Shown: positions 9,944 to 18,478, counted from the first letter of the stretch. The stretch: 64,000 nt of DNA from Streptomyces rubellomurinus (GCF_000961885.1 NZ_JZKH01000001.1:124001-188000), one strand, 5' to 3'. Notes: generated from the letters alone by a model not told the origin. Made by a program: numbers and translations.

Positions 9944-11152
9944 ATGGATCTCCTCGATACCCTCACCGCCAAGGGCCTGCGCGGCGAAGCCCCGACCCGC
10001 GAGGAGGCGCTGGCCGTCCTCGCCACCACCGACGACGAACTGCTGGACGTCGTCGCCGCCGCGGGCAAGGTCCGCCGCCGCTGGTTCGGCCGCCGGGTCA
10101 AGCTCAACTACCTGGTGAACCTCAAGAGCGGCCTCTGCCCGGAGGACTGCTCGTACTGCTCGCAGCGCCTGGGCTCGAAGGCCGAGATCCTCAAGTACAC
10201 CTGGCTCAAGCCGGACCAGGCCGCCGAGGCCGCCAAGGCCGGTGTGGCGGGCGGCGCCAAGCGGGTCTGCCTGGTCGCCAGCGGCCGCGGCCCGACGGAC
10301 CGCGACATCGACCGCGTCACCGACACCATGGCCGCCATCCGCGAGGCCGACCCCGAGGTCGAGCTGTGCGTCTGCCTCGGCCTGCTCTCCGACAACCAGG
10401 CCGAGCGGCTGAAGGCGGCCGGCGCCGACGCCTACAACCACAACCTCAACACCTCCGAAGCCACCTACGGCGACATCACCACCACCCACACCTACGCGGA
10501 CCGGGTGGACACCGTGCAGAAGGCGCACGGCGCCGGCCTGTCCGCCTGCTCCGGCCTGATCGCCGGCATGGGCGAGAGCGACGAGGACCTCGTCGACGTC
10601 GTGTTCGCGCTGCGCGAGCTCGGCTCCGACTCCGTCCCGGTCAACTTCCTCATCCCCTTCGAGGGCACCCCGCTCGCCCAGGAGTGGCACCTCAGCCCGC
10701 AGCGCTGCCTGCGGATCCTGGCCATGGTCCGCTTCGTCAACCCGGACACCGAGGTCCGCATCGCCGGCGGGCGCGAGCTGCACCTGCGCACGATGCAGCC
10801 GCTCGGGCTGCACATCGCCAACTCGATCTTCCTCGGCGACTACCTCACCAGCGAGGGCCAGGCCGGGCAGGCCGACCTCGACATGATCCGCGACGCCGGG
10901 TTCGAGGTCGAAGGCACGGGCGAGGCCACGCTGCCGCGGCACCGGGCCGATGTCGCCGCTTCCTCCGCGTCCGGTTGCGGCAGCGCCGCGTCGGCGTGCG
11001 GCAGCGGCGCGTCGGCGTGCGGCAGCGGCGGCGGATGCGGTCCGTGCGGCGGCCACGCGCACGGCGACGACGCGGCCGCCGACGACTCGCACAGCGACCA
11101 GGTCAAGGTCCGCCGCCGCGGCGCCGGCACCGAACTCGCGCCCAACGCCTGA
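9944..11152 (+). CDS. bioB: Biotin synthase (BioB) with Cys-rich C-terminal tail
   Basis: Radical SAM enzyme that inserts sulfur into dethiobiotin. The [4Fe-4S] cluster motif CPEDCSYC places cysteines at 65, 69 and 72, and the auxiliary-cluster motifs typical of BioB follow (YNHNLNT, and [10 protein letters not shown] later). The ATG at 9944 was chosen; the frame is open upstream but the extension has no BioB similarity. The protein is 402 residues, about 50-80 longer than most BioB. The extra sequence is a C-terminal tail (from about residue 340) with six cysteines spaced by Gly/Ser/Ala, followed by GGHAHGDD. It begins a bioB-bioA-bioD operon; bioF is elsewhere. Confidence 0.95.
   Translation: MDLLDTLTAKGLRGEAPTREEALAVLATTDDELLDVVAAAGKVRRRWFGRRVKLNYLVNLKSGLCPEDCSYCSQRLGSKAEILKYTWLKPDQAAEAAKAGVAGGAKRVCLVASGRGPTDRDIDRVTDTMAAIREADPEVELCVCLGLLSDNQAERLKAAGADAYNHNLNTSEATYGDITTTHTYADRVDTVQKAHGAGLSACSGLIAGMGESDEDLVDVVFALRELGSDSVPVNFLIPFEGTPLAQEWHLSPQRCLRILAMVRFVNPDTEVRIAGGRELHLRTMQPLGLHIANSIFLGDYLTSEGQAGQADLDMIRDAGFEVEGTGEATLPRHRADVAASSASGCGSAASACGSGASACGSGGGCGPCGGHAHGDDAAADDSHSDQVKVRRRGAGTELAPNA
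10988..11029 (+). repeat. Tandem 21-bp repeat inside bioB
   Basis: Two exact, adjacent copies of a 21-bp unit (10988-11008 and 11009-11029) encode the repeating ASACGSG part of the BioB tail. A partial copy (GCGGCAGCGCC) precedes them. The repeat keeps the frame, so tail length and cysteine number could vary between strains by slippage. Confidence 0.85.
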
Positions 11153-11187
11153 CGACACCCACGGGAGAAACCGGAGAACCGCCCACC

Positions 11188-12492
11188 ATGCCCCCGCTGT
11201 CCGCCGACACGCTGATCGCCCTCGACCGCGCCCACGTCTGGCACCCGTACGGGCCGATGCCCGGCACCGTCACGCCGTACGTGGTCGAATCCGCCTCGGG
11301 CGTCCGGCTGAGACTGGCCGAGCCCGTCGCGGGCGGGCAGCGCGAGCTCGTCGACGGCATGTCGTCCTGGTGGGCGGCCATCCACGGCTACCGGCACCCG
11401 GTGCTGGACGAGGCCGTGCGCGAGCAGCTGGGGCGGATGAGCCACGTGATGTTCGGCGGGCTCACCCACGAACCCGCCGTCCGGCTGGCCGCGCGGCTCG
11501 TCGAGATCACGCCCGAGCCGCTGCGGCACGTCTTCCTCGCCGACTCCGGGTCGGTCGCGGTCGAGGTCGCGATGAAGATGTGCCTGCAGTACTGGCAGTC
11601 CATCGGACGGCCGCAGAAGCGCCGGCTGCTCACCTGGCGCGGCGGCTACCACGGCGACACCTTCCACCCCATGTCGGTGTGCGACCCGGACGGCGGAATG
11701 CACCACCTGTGGGGCGGGGTGCTGCCCGGGCAGCTGTTCGCGCCCGAGCCGCCGGCCGGGTTCGACGCGCCGCTCGACCCCGAATACGCCTCGCAGTTCG
11801 AGGAGTTGATGGAGCGTCACGCGGACGAGCTGGCCGCCGTCATCGTCGAGCCGGTCGTCCAGGGCGCCGGCGGGATGCGCTTCCACTCGCCCGCCTACCT
11901 GCGCATGCTGCGCGAACTCTGCGACCGGCACGGGGTGTTGCTGGTCTTCGACGAGATCGCCACCGGCTTCGGCCGCAGCGGCGCCCTGTTCGCCGCCGAC
12001 CACGCGGGCATCTCGCCGGACGTCATGTGCCTCGGCAAAGCCCTCACCGGCGGCTACCTGACCCTCGCCGCCGCCCTGTGCACCAGCGAGATCGCGGACG
12101 GGATCAGCCGCGGCGAGATGCCGGTGCTCGCCCACGGGCCGACGTTCATGGGCAACCCGCTGGCGTGCGCCGTCGCCAACGCCTCCCTGGACCTGCTGCT
12201 CGGGCAGGACTGGGCGGTCGAGGTCAAGCGCATCTCCTCCGGCCTTTCCGCCGGACTCTCGGCAGCTTCCGAGGTGCCCGGCGTACGGGACGTGCGTGTT
12301 CAAGGCGCCATCGGCGTCGTCCAGCTGGACCACCCGGTGGACGTCCCGGCGGCAACGGAGGCCGCCGCGCGGGAGGGCGTGTGGCTGCGGCCCTTCCGGG
12401 ACCTGATCTACACCATGCCGCCGTACGTGACCGGGGACGAGGACGTCGCGCGCATCGCCGCCGCCGTGACCGCCGCGGCGGTGGCCGGATGA
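11188..12492 (+). CDS. bioA: Adenosylmethionine-8-amino-7-oxononanoate aminotransferase (BioA)
   Basis: PLP-dependent class III aminotransferase (434 aa) that converts 8-amino-7-oxononanoate to 7,8-diaminopelargonate using SAM as amino donor. Landmarks are HVWHPYGPM near the N-terminus, [29 protein letters not shown], the PLP aspartate in [15 protein letters not shown], and the Schiff-base lysine in CLGKALTGG at K284. The ATG at 11188 follows bioB by 35 bp, with GGAGAA upstream as ribosome binding site. The end overlaps bioD by 4 bp, indicating translational coupling. Confidence 0.96.
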   Translation: MPPLSADTLIALDRAHVWHPYGPMPGTVTPYVVESASGVRLRLAEPVAGGQRELVDGMSSWWAAIHGYRHPVLDEAVREQLGRMSHVMFGGLTHEPAVRLAARLVEITPEPLRHVFLADSGSVAVEVAMKMCLQYWQSIGRPQKRRLLTWRGGYHGDTFHPMSVCDPDGGMHHLWGGVLPGQLFAPEPPAGFDAPLDPEYASQFEELMERHADELAAVIVEPVVQGAGGMRFHSPAYLRMLRELCDRHGVLLVFDEIATGFGRSGALFAADHAGISPDVMCLGKALTGGYLTLAAALCTSEIADGISRGEMPVLAHGPTFMGNPLACAVANASLDLLLGQDWAVEVKRISSGLSAGLSAASEVPGVRDVRVQGAIGVVQLDHPVDVPAATEAAAREGVWLRPFRDLIYTMPPYVTGDEDVARIAAAVTAAAVAG

Positions 12493-13226
12493 GCGCCGCC
12501 CGCATCCTCTTCGTCACGGGGACCAACACGGACGTCGGCAAGACCATCGCCACCGCGGCCGTCGCCTCGGCGGCCCTGCGGGCCGGGCAGCGGGTCGCGG
12601 TGCTCAAGCCCGGGCAGACGGGCGTCACCGGCGACGAACCGGGCGACGCGGCCGAAGTCCAGCGCCTGGCGGGCGACGTGACCATCCTGGAGCTCGCCCG
12701 CTACCCCGACCCGCTGGCGCCCGACACCGCAGCACGGCGCTCCGGGCTGCCCTACCTCTCCCCCGCCGACGTCGCCACGGCGGTCGCCTCCCTTGCCGCT
12801 TCGCACGACCTCGTCCTGGTCGAGGGCGCGGGCGGCCTGCTGGTCCGCTACGACGACGAGGGACGCACGTTGGCCGACCAGGCCCGGGCCGTCATCGCCT
12901 CGGGCCTGCCCGCCTCGGTGCTCCTCGTCGCCTCCGCCACCCTCGGCACCCTCAACATCGTCGCCCTCACCGCGGAAGCGCTTTCCTCGCGCCAACTCCC
13001 CCTCGCCGGCGTCCTGGTCGGCTCCTGGCCGTCCGACCCCGGCCTCGCCGAACGCTGCAACCTCGCCGACCTCCCGCGCTCCGCCGGCGCCCCCCTCCTC
13101 GGCGCCCTCCCGGAACGCGCGGGTGCCGCTGACGACTTCGGCGCGCTCGCCCTCGCCTCGTTGGCCCCTGAACTGGGCGGCACCTGGGACGCACAGCACT
13201 TCGCCGACCTCCACCGCCCCGATTAG
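12489..13226 (+). CDS. bioD: ATP-dependent dethiobiotin synthetase (BioD)
   Basis: Closes the ureido ring of dethiobiotin from 7,8-diaminopelargonate, CO2 and ATP. The P-loop [10 protein letters not shown] lies at residues 10-19, LKPGQTG supplies the substrate lysine region, and [11 protein letters not shown] is the magnesium/nucleotide glutamate motif of the family. The protein is 245 residues. The ATG overlaps the bioA stop in an ATGA arrangement. The last gene of the operon ends about 80 bp before the next plus-strand gene. Confidence 0.95.
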   Translation: MSAARILFVTGTNTDVGKTIATAAVASAALRAGQRVAVLKPGQTGVTGDEPGDAAEVQRLAGDVTILELARYPDPLAPDTAARRSGLPYLSPADVATAVASLAASHDLVLVEGAGGLLVRYDDEGRTLADQARAVIASGLPASVLLVASATLGTLNIVALTAEALSSRQLPLAGVLVGSWPSDPGLAERCNLADLPRSAGAPLLGALPERAGAADDFGALALASLAPELGGTWDAQHFADLHRPD

Positions 13227-13305
13227 GTCCTGTCTTCGCTCGAAGGTGTGAACCCCACGCGCCGACCGCGCGTGTCACGGCTATCGCCTCAATACGGTTC
13301 CTCCC

Positions 13306-13752
13306 ATGACAGACGGGCTGACCGTGGACGAGGCCCTGCGGGCCTTGGCCGCCCTGGAGGCGGCGTGGAAGGACGACGACGAGGCGCTGGCCGCCCTCGC
13401 GGCGGGCGGCGACGGGGAGCGGCCGCTCCCGGCGCTGGTCGCCGCGTACGGCGAACACGCGATGGACACGCTGATGGCGCTGGCCTTCGGGCTGCGCGCC
13501 ACGATGAGCGAGGAGGAGATGGCGGAGCTGTCGGACGCCGTCAGCGCCAACATCGGCGCCCGGATGAGCGCCCTGCTCACCCAGACTCTGAAGGCCTGGG
13601 GCATGCTCGCTCCCGCCGACGACCTGGGCGTCACCAAGGTCATCGCCCACACGGTGATCGACGCCATGAGGGCCGTCACCGAGGAGCCCAACAAGACCGA
13701 AGTCCTCCCCCTGCTCGCCACCTTCCGCACCTACGCCCTCAACGACAGCTGA
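13306..13752 (+). CDS. Conserved hypothetical protein, 148 aa
   Basis: A mainly helical cytosolic protein starting at ATG 13306, acidic, without signal peptide or membrane helix. The central part (MDTLMALAFGLRATMSEEE and following) is predicted to be a helical bundle. No motif of a known enzyme is visible. It follows bioD in the same direction but with its own leader of about 80 bp, and a strong hairpin ends it, so it is probably a separate transcript. This marks the right edge of the core-like biotin region. Confidence 0.7.
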   Translation: MTDGLTVDEALRALAALEAAWKDDDEALAALAAGGDGERPLPALVAAYGEHAMDTLMALAFGLRATMSEEEMAELSDAVSANIGARMSALLTQTLKAWGMLAPADDLGVTKVIAHTVIDAMRAVTEEPNKTEVLPLLATFRTYALNDS

Positions 13753-13768
13753 GGGCAGAGAACACGAC

Positions 13769-13802
13769 GGCGCGGGCTTCGACCGTCCTCGAAGCCCGCG
13801 CC
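13769..13802. terminator. Hairpin terminator carrying a repeated palindrome
   Basis: Perfect 14-bp inverted repeat (arms 13769-13782 and 13789-13802, loop CCGTCC) between two convergent genes. The inner 29 nt (13771-13799) occur again exactly at 19263-19291, including the loop, so this is more than a chance terminator and may be a repeated palindromic element. Confidence 0.8.
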
Positions 13803-13803
13803 G

Positions 13804-13992
13804 CTATGTGTGCATCTTCATCCACCCTGCCACGAACGTGAATCCCCCCGTGGACGAGGCAAGGAAGATGAGGACGAACACCAACGCGCCCGCAGAATCG
13901 GAAACGCGCTCAGGAATCATCGTCACGACCGCACCCGCGATCGCCAGACTCCCAACAACGATGATTCCAGAGCCGATTACGGCCGCATACAT
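13804..13992 (-). CDS. Small two-helix membrane protein, 62 aa
   Basis: Two hydrophobic segments separated by a short polar loop (VIGSGIIVVGSLAIAGAVVTM, split by the loop PERVSDSAG, then LVFVLIFLASSTGGFTFVAGW) make this an integral membrane protein. The ATG (13990-13992) lies inside the end of the upstream 75-aa gene, overlapping by 16 bp, and no good ribosome binding site precedes it, so translation is probably coupled. Third gene of a minus-strand operon. No family recognised. Confidence 0.6.
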   Translation of the reverse strand: MYAAVIGSGIIVVGSLAIAGAVVTMIPERVSDSAGALVFVLIFLASSTGGFTFVAGWMKMHT

Positions 13993-14204
13993 CTGCGGAG
14001 GACGACGACCAGCCGCTCGATGATCTCCGGCCGCGCGGCCCCGAGGTCGATCAGGATGACCCCGGTGGCCTTGGCCGAACGCCAGTCGATACCGAGGGAC
14101 GGGAGATTCACCTCGGCGGCGTAAAGGACGGCCTGGAGGTCGTCGAGAATCTCGGCCGCGATGCGACGGTCCTCGGCCGTGATCTTGTCGATCATCTTGC
14201 TCAT
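13977..14204 (-). CDS. Small hypothetical protein, 75 aa
   Basis: A small soluble protein with a helical N-terminal half (TAEDRRIAAEILDDLQAVLYAA) and a C-terminal amphipathic segment ending RRCMRP. The ATG at 14202-14204 lies 8 bp beyond the stop of the 106-aa gene, and the end overlaps the membrane-protein gene, giving a tight three-gene operon divergent from the Scr1-type regulator at 14672. Function unknown. The lower G+C of the region suggests acquisition. Confidence 0.6.
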   Translation of the reverse strand: MSKMIDKITAEDRRIAAEILDDLQAVLYAAEVNLPSLGIDWRSAKATGVILIDLGAARPEIIERLVVVLRRCMRP

Positions 14205-14212
14205 GGGGCATC

Positions 14213-14533
14213 TCACTGTTCGGTGTTCGTGATCCAACGCGCCTCGGTGTCCCACTCCACGCCGCCGGTGGCGGGCCGGAGGTAGGCGCGCCCACGCTGC
14301 CACCCCATGAAGGCCCCCCACCTGCCCGAGCGGACGTCGAAGACCCGCTCGCCGACGACGGACGGCCGGTAGGCGATGGACGGCGGCGCCACCCGCCTCA
14401 CGGGCGGCGCCGCCGGGGCCACGACGTCGGCGTTCATCCGCGCTTCGGGAACGGAATCCCCGCACTGCGCGCATCGGCACGGCGGGAAGTTCCGCCTCAG
14501 AATCAGGCTCTCGCCCGAATGACTACTAGTCAT
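14213..14533 (-). CDS. Small hypothetical protein with CxxC motif, 106 aa
   Basis: The first gene of the three-gene minus-strand operon. It has a possible zinc-binding CRCAQCG segment (about residues 19-25) and a tryptophan-rich C-terminal half (GRWGAFMGWQRGRAYL) that looks like a small beta domain. The ATG at 14531-14533 was preferred to a GTG ten codons upstream because GGAAGGTGG lies about ten bases before it. It is divergent from the XRE regulator gene, with about 140 bp between them, so both may be controlled from the same region. Confidence 0.6.
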   Translation of the reverse strand: MTSSHSGESLILRRNFPPCRCAQCGDSVPEARMNADVVAPAAPPVRRVAPPSIAYRPSVVGERVFDVRSGRWGAFMGWQRGRAYLRPATGGVEWDTEARWITNTEQ

Positions 14534-14596
14534 ATTGCTATCCACCTTCCGCGGACGCACCACACCTCAGGACCGCTCACGTCTTGGCGATCGCCC

Positions 14597-14660
14597 TTCA
14601 AGGATCGAGACACCGAGCTACGATCGGAAGGCATTTCAACTCAACACTCAATGCGTTGAA
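14597..14660 (+). promoter_or_regulatory. Candidate promoter and inverted repeat before the Scr1-type regulator
   Basis: A TACGAT hexamer (14619-14624) with TTCAAG 16 bp upstream (14597-14602) resembles a sigma-70/HrdB-type promoter. Between it and the start codon lies an inverted repeat TTCAAC (14635-14640) / GTTGAA (14655-14660), a possible operator for autoregulation. Inferred from pattern only. Confidence 0.4.
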
Positions 14661-14671
14661 TCAAGGTGATC

Positions 14672-15511
14672 ATGAACGGCGAGCCCTCAGAGCCAGCCCG
14701 ATCGCGCCGCGAGGCCTTCGGCCGGAAACTTCGAAGCCTCCGCCAAGCGAAGGGCCTCACGCAGTCCCAGCTCGGCACGTTGATCAACTACTCAGGCGCG
14801 TTCGTCTCCTACGTCGAACTGGGCGACCGCCCGCCGCCCTTCCGCTTCGCGACCGCCTCTGACACTGCTCTGGATGCCGGCGACACGCTGGTGTCTCTGT
14901 GGTGGGACCTTGAGCAAAGCTCCATGATCAAGGGCTTCTTCAAATACGCGTCATATGAATCCAAGGCACTGCAGATCAGGCAGTATCAAGACAGGATCGT
15001 TCCTGGGATTCTTCAGACCAGGGAATACGCAGAAGCAATCCACAACGCAGCCGCGAATCGCGGCTCGATCAGCCAGCGACAGGCCGACGAACGCGTCGCC
15101 TTCGCGCTTTCCCGCCAGCGCCTCCACGAGAAGCCCGATGCGCCACGTTGCCACTTCGTCCTCGACGAGAGCTGCCTTCGCACAAGGATCGGTGGCAACG
15201 CCGTAACAGGCGCACAGCTTCAGCGCCTTGAACACTTCGCAGAGAACCCCAATCTCACTCTTCAGGTCTTCCCATTCGCACGAGGCGAGGCTTGCTCATT
15301 TCCGTGGCCGGCCATCATGCTCACGCTTTCCGATCAATCGACCGTGCTCTACTCGGAATCCAAACTCGGAGCCCTGCTCAGCAAGGACCCAGACGAAGCC
15401 CTGCGCTGGGAACGGGATTGGCGGCATCTCCAGAACAGTGCCCTATCCCCTGCTGACTCCCTGGCCCTGATCCGAGCCATTCGGTCCTCCGACGACTTCG
15501 TAACCGTCTGA
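14672..15511 (+). CDS. Scr1-type XRE transcriptional regulator with DUF5753 domain
   Basis: A 279-residue protein. Residues 10-65 form an XRE helix-turn-helix (FGRKLRSLRQAKGLTQSQLG, then YSGAFVSYVELGDR). The rest is DUF5753, with the hallmarks YQDRIVPGILQTREYAEAI and LTLQVFPFARGE, and the C-terminal LALIRAIRSS helix. Such proteins regulate development or toxin-antitoxin-like partner genes in streptomycetes and usually sit next to a DUF397 gene; here only a remnant of one follows. The ATG at 14672 has AAGG five bases upstream; a GTG two codons earlier is possible. G+C is lower than in neighbouring genes, consistent with transfer. Confidence 0.9.
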   Translation: MNGEPSEPARSRREAFGRKLRSLRQAKGLTQSQLGTLINYSGAFVSYVELGDRPPPFRFATASDTALDAGDTLVSLWWDLEQSSMIKGFFKYASYESKALQIRQYQDRIVPGILQTREYAEAIHNAAANRGSISQRQADERVAFALSRQRLHEKPDAPRCHFVLDESCLRTRIGGNAVTGAQLQRLEHFAENPNLTLQVFPFARGEACSFPWPAIMLTLSDQSTVLYSESKLGALLSKDPDEALRWERDWRHLQNSALSPADSLALIRAIRSSDDFVTV

Positions 15512-15600
15512 TCGGAGACGACGAGGGCCACATCGAGGTCGCACCGGGCATCCTCCCCGTCCGCGACAGCAAGGATCCGACAGCCACTGATCGAACGCTA
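15508..15600 (+). pseudogene. Truncated DUF397 partner gene
   Basis: Immediately after the Scr1-type regulator stop, in another frame, the sequence encodes GDDEGHIEVAPG followed by LPVRDSKDPT, the characteristic C-terminal half of DUF397 proteins. The N-terminal half with the usual WxKSSYS motif and a start codon is missing. A deletion appears to have fused the regulator's end to the remains of its small partner. The fragment ends at a hairpin terminator. Confidence 0.7.
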
Positions 15601-15601
15601 G

Positions 15602-15636
15602 GGTGCCCCTGCCCCGCACGACGGGGCAGGGGCACC
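15602..15636. terminator. Hairpin terminator
   Basis: A 15-bp inverted repeat (arms 15602-15616 and 15622-15636) with a loop of 5 (CACGA), directly after the DUF397 remnant and before the methyltransferase gene. No T-tract follows, as is common in this group. Confidence 0.8.
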
Positions 15637-15667
15637 TGCTCGCCAACTCCTCGCCGAAGGGAGTCCG

Positions 15668-16336
15668 TTGCCTGCACAGCACGACATCGCATCCGAGCGC
15701 GAGCTCTGGGACACCTACGCGGCCGGCATCAAGGACGACGTATTCGACGCCGGGCCGGTCTTCCGCTGGACCCAGTACGCCGACCACGGGCCCGGCCTCG
15801 AGCTGCTCGGCTCCCCGTCCAGCGCCCTTGAGATCGGGTGCGGCACCGGCCGCGCGCTTGCCGCACTGGCCGAGCAGGGCGTGAAGACCACCGGCGTGGA
15901 CCTCTCGCCCGTCATGACCCAGAGGGCCACCGAACGTTGGGGGCCGTCCGGGGTCCAGATCCACTGCGCTGAAATCCTGGACTACCTGAGCGGCACTGAC
16001 GAGACCTGGGACGCGATCTACTCCGTGTTCGGAGCGGTCTGGTTCACGGACCCGCTGAAGCTGTTCCCTCTCATCGCTTCCCGCCTGAACCCCGGCGGCG
16101 TCCCAGTCTTCTCGCAGCCCCCCGCCATCCCCGGTGCCTACGGCCCCCAGGGCATGTACAAGGGCGGGTTCGCCGGGAGGGCGCTGTACACGTACCGCTA
16201 CTCCTACACACCCCGCAGGTGGACCAGTCTCCTTCTGCGTAGCGGATTCGAGTCGCCGCAAGCTGATGTGCTCGACGCGCCGACCGAGGGGCACATCGGG
16301 ACCTTGATCGTTACGGCCAGGACCCCGAGCACCTGA
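15668..16336 (+). CDS. Class I SAM-dependent methyltransferase
   Basis: A 222-residue methyltransferase with motif I ALEIGCGTGRALAAL (about residues 53-67), the acidic post-I residue in TGVDLSPVM, and DAIYSVFGAVWFTD in the motif IV position. The N-terminus (ELWDTYA, FRWTQYADHGPG) matches a streptomycete subfamily frequently found in accessory regions beside Scr1-type regulators. The start is TTG 15668, chosen because GAAGGGAG lies at good distance upstream and no ATG or GTG follows before the conserved part. Substrate unknown. Confidence 0.8.
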   Translation: MPAQHDIASERELWDTYAAGIKDDVFDAGPVFRWTQYADHGPGLELLGSPSSALEIGCGTGRALAALAEQGVKTTGVDLSPVMTQRATERWGPSGVQIHCAEILDYLSGTDETWDAIYSVFGAVWFTDPLKLFPLIASRLNPGGVPVFSQPPAIPGAYGPQGMYKGGFAGRALYTYRYSYTPRRWTSLLLRSGFESPQADVLDAPTEGHIGTLIVTARTPST

Positions 16337-16401
16337 CCCGCGTCGCCCTACCGTCCCGCCGGCCAGCTTGGCCTGCTGAACGCTGGACGACGCGGACACG
16401 G

Positions 16402-16920
16402 TCAGCGCAGCCGGAAGTCCTCGTGCGGGACCGCCCGTTCCCAGACGGCCTCGAAGGCGGAGGCGCAGAGCTTCAGGGTCTGCGGATCAGTGATGACCTC
16501 GTCGTCCACGAAGTCGCCCTCACCGCTGAAGTGGTGAACCACGAGGAACTGCCCGTCGATCAGCCAGAAGTCGTTGCCCGGAAGCGCCAGGCCGGTCGCC
16601 CGCCGGCGGGGAAGCCACCTGACCTGCTCGCCGGAGGCGACGTTCCGGAACGTGATCTCGTGCTCGAACCGGATGTAATCGCTCACCGGCTCCGAGACGA
16701 CCCGCGCACGCAGCACCTCGACTCCGCGGCTCGTCGTCTCCTGGATGAGCTGCAACCAGGGGCTCCACCACGACGGGCGGTCGGCAGGGTCGTCGCGTCG
16801 TCCGCCGAGCCAGCTGAGGAACAGCGGGTCGTCCCGCATGTATCCGTCCCGCATCTCCAGATGGAGAGCCGACCGGGTACAGCTCCGCAGCAGGTCCTCA
16901 AGCGATGGGACTGCTACCAC
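16402..16920 (-). CDS. DUF6879 family protein
   Basis: A 172-residue protein with the family's features: LHLEMRDGYMRDDPLFLSW near the N-terminus, repeated Trp and Arg in the middle, NDFWLIDGQFLVVHHF, and the C-terminal FEAVWERAVPHEDFR. DUF6879 proteins accompany Scr1-type helix-turn-helix regulators in actinomycetes; their activity is not known. The GTG start at 16920 has GGAGG six bases upstream inside the end of the preceding 75-aa gene (23-bp overlap), so the two are translated together. Confidence 0.8.
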   Translation of the reverse strand: MVAVPSLEDLLRSCTRSALHLEMRDGYMRDDPLFLSWLGGRRDDPADRPSWWSPWLQLIQETTSRGVEVLRARVVSEPVSDYIRFEHEITFRNVASGEQVRWLPRRRATGLALPGNDFWLIDGQFLVVHHFSGEGDFVDDEVITDPQTLKLCASAFEAVWERAVPHEDFRLR

Positions 16921-17125
16921 CGTGCACCTCCGGGAAGAACTGCATCATGCGCCTGGGGAATTCGATCACGGTCTCGTGCCCGGGGATGTCCATCTGTGCG
17001 AGCCGTTCCGGATCCAGCACCTTCCAGCCCTGGAGAATGTAGTTGCCCGTCGTGTCGTCGAAGTAGACGGTCGGGGACTTACCTTCGGGGCTGTGGGGGT
17101 CCTGTCCGAGCTTGTGCAGTGCCAT
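16898..17125 (-). CDS. Small hypothetical protein upstream of DUF6879 gene, 75 aa
   Basis: A 75-residue protein with a strong AGGAGG ribosome binding site six bases before the ATG (17123-17125). The segment SPTVYFDDTTGNYILQGWKV is predicted to be beta-strands, and a helix, PGHETVIEFPRRMMQFF, follows. Its end overlaps the DUF6879 gene by 23 bp. In related accessory regions such a small protein often precedes DUF6879; it may be a partner or antidote, but nothing in the sequence proves this. Confidence 0.7.
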   Translation of the reverse strand: MALHKLGQDPHSPEGKSPTVYFDDTTGNYILQGWKVLDPERLAQMDIPGHETVIEFPRRMMQFFPEVHGGSSPIA

Positions 17126-17278
17126 GGTGGGCCTCCTACCAGGTCGGAGTCGATCGCCTTGAGCGATCTTGCCGCACGCGTCGCCGCTCGCACCATGAAC
17201 TTGCTCGAACTTGCTCGCTCCTGACCCGTCGGCAAATCGATGGCCTGTCCGATACCGGCCAGGCGATACTCGTCCGCC

Positions 17279-18271
17279 ATGACGAGCGATGAATACCCGG
17301 CCGGTCCGGCGTTGCGCCGAGTTCTGGCCGAGGCAGGCGGACCGGAACTGCTGGAGCTGCTGGCCGAGGGGCTGACCGGGGCGGATCTGACCACGCTGCT
17401 CCTGGAAGTCTTCCGACGCCGCGCCGATCGGCTCACCCCGGCCGAGGTGATGCGGCGCTACCGCACCGACCGGTTCGTGACCCCGGCCCCGACAAGCTTC
17501 ACACACCTACGACGAGGCGAAGACGCCCTGTTCTCGGCGCTGCCGGATGACTTCCAGATGCTCACCTTGGCTCCGCTCGTCCCCCTGGCAGCGCATACGG
17601 CGGTCGCGACCGTCGACCCGCGCAAGGTCGTCGCCACCATTCGTGGCAGCGAGGTCGCAGCCGACCCGACCAATGCCCTGGCCTTGGAAGCAGCCCAGCG
17701 GAGATCCCAGGCCCTGGCTTCCGATCCCCGCTCGGCCGTGCCGGTCCGGTTGGCTGCGAGCCAACGAGTCGTGCGCGCCCAGCACTTCGACGCACCCGGC
17801 ATGCTCGCCCACTTCCAACTGTTCGCCCTGGTGACAGCCGGCCGGGACACCGGCAGCCGGGCCTTCGAGCAACAGCACCTGGTCGAGCACCTGCAGTTCG
17901 CCGTCCGGGCGATGGCATGCGCTGGAGTGCGCCAGACCGAGATCCGCATCACCTGCCTCGACGAGTCCGCCGCTCCGATCCTGGCCCGCGCAGGTACCGA
18001 GCTGGCCGGAACACCGGGCCTTGACATCATCGGTGACCCCGACCGGGTGACCGGACGCGGCTACTACACCGGCCTGTGCTACAAGGTCTACGCAACCATT
18101 CACGGCCAACAACTGGAGGTCGCGGACGGCGGGTTCGTCGACTGGACCCAGCGCCTCACCGGGAGCCGTAAGGAACGCCTCCTGATCAGCGGATTCGGCG
18201 TCGACCGACTCGCCACCATGCTGACGCCACCCACCGAGCCCGAACCATCACCTCCGCGCCGGACCAGCTAG
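17279..18271 (+). CDS. Class II aminoacyl-tRNA synthetase-like protein (HisRS-like core), no anticodon domain
   Basis: A 330-residue protein. Several segments look like a class II synthetase catalytic core: a motif 2-like stretch RLAASQRVVRAQHFDA ending in FQLFALVTAG, an active-site GRGYYTGLCYKVYA strand similar to HisRS/HisZ, and a motif 3-like GFGVDRLATM near residue 305. No anticodon-binding domain follows, so it is probably a paralogue with a different role, as with HisZ or tRNA-like modification enzymes. The ATG at 17279 was chosen over an upstream in-frame codon. It is divergent from the DUF6879 pair. The family call is from pattern recognition and should be treated as tentative. Confidence 0.5.
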   Translation: MTSDEYPAGPALRRVLAEAGGPELLELLAEGLTGADLTTLLLEVFRRRADRLTPAEVMRRYRTDRFVTPAPTSFTHLRRGEDALFSALPDDFQMLTLAPLVPLAAHTAVATVDPRKVVATIRGSEVAADPTNALALEAAQRRSQALASDPRSAVPVRLAASQRVVRAQHFDAPGMLAHFQLFALVTAGRDTGSRAFEQQHLVEHLQFAVRAMACAGVRQTEIRITCLDESAAPILARAGTELAGTPGLDIIGDPDRVTGRGYYTGLCYKVYATIHGQQLEVADGGFVDWTQRLTGSRKERLLISGFGVDRLATMLTPPTEPEPSPPRRTS

Positions 18272-18478
18272 CAGATCCGACGAAGGGCGTGGCCGAGCAT
18301 CGGAATGCAGCCGGCAGGGACGTCGATCGGCCGCAGCACCTTCGGCGTGCGGTTCGGCTCAGGATCGGCGGTGGCGCGTAGCGTGGCCCTTTCCGCCTGC
18401 CCGAACCCACGGGGACCTCCCGGGGTGGGCGGGTGAGCGTGAGATGGTGTGGCCCGGCCCGCCCGTCGTCTCCCTGGG

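Noticed and set aside
18272..18478. Small reading frames between the synthetase-like and Nudix genes
   Set aside because: A minus-strand run reads PIDVPAGCIPMLGHALRRIC at one end, but the frame has no start with a ribosome binding site and I find no family.
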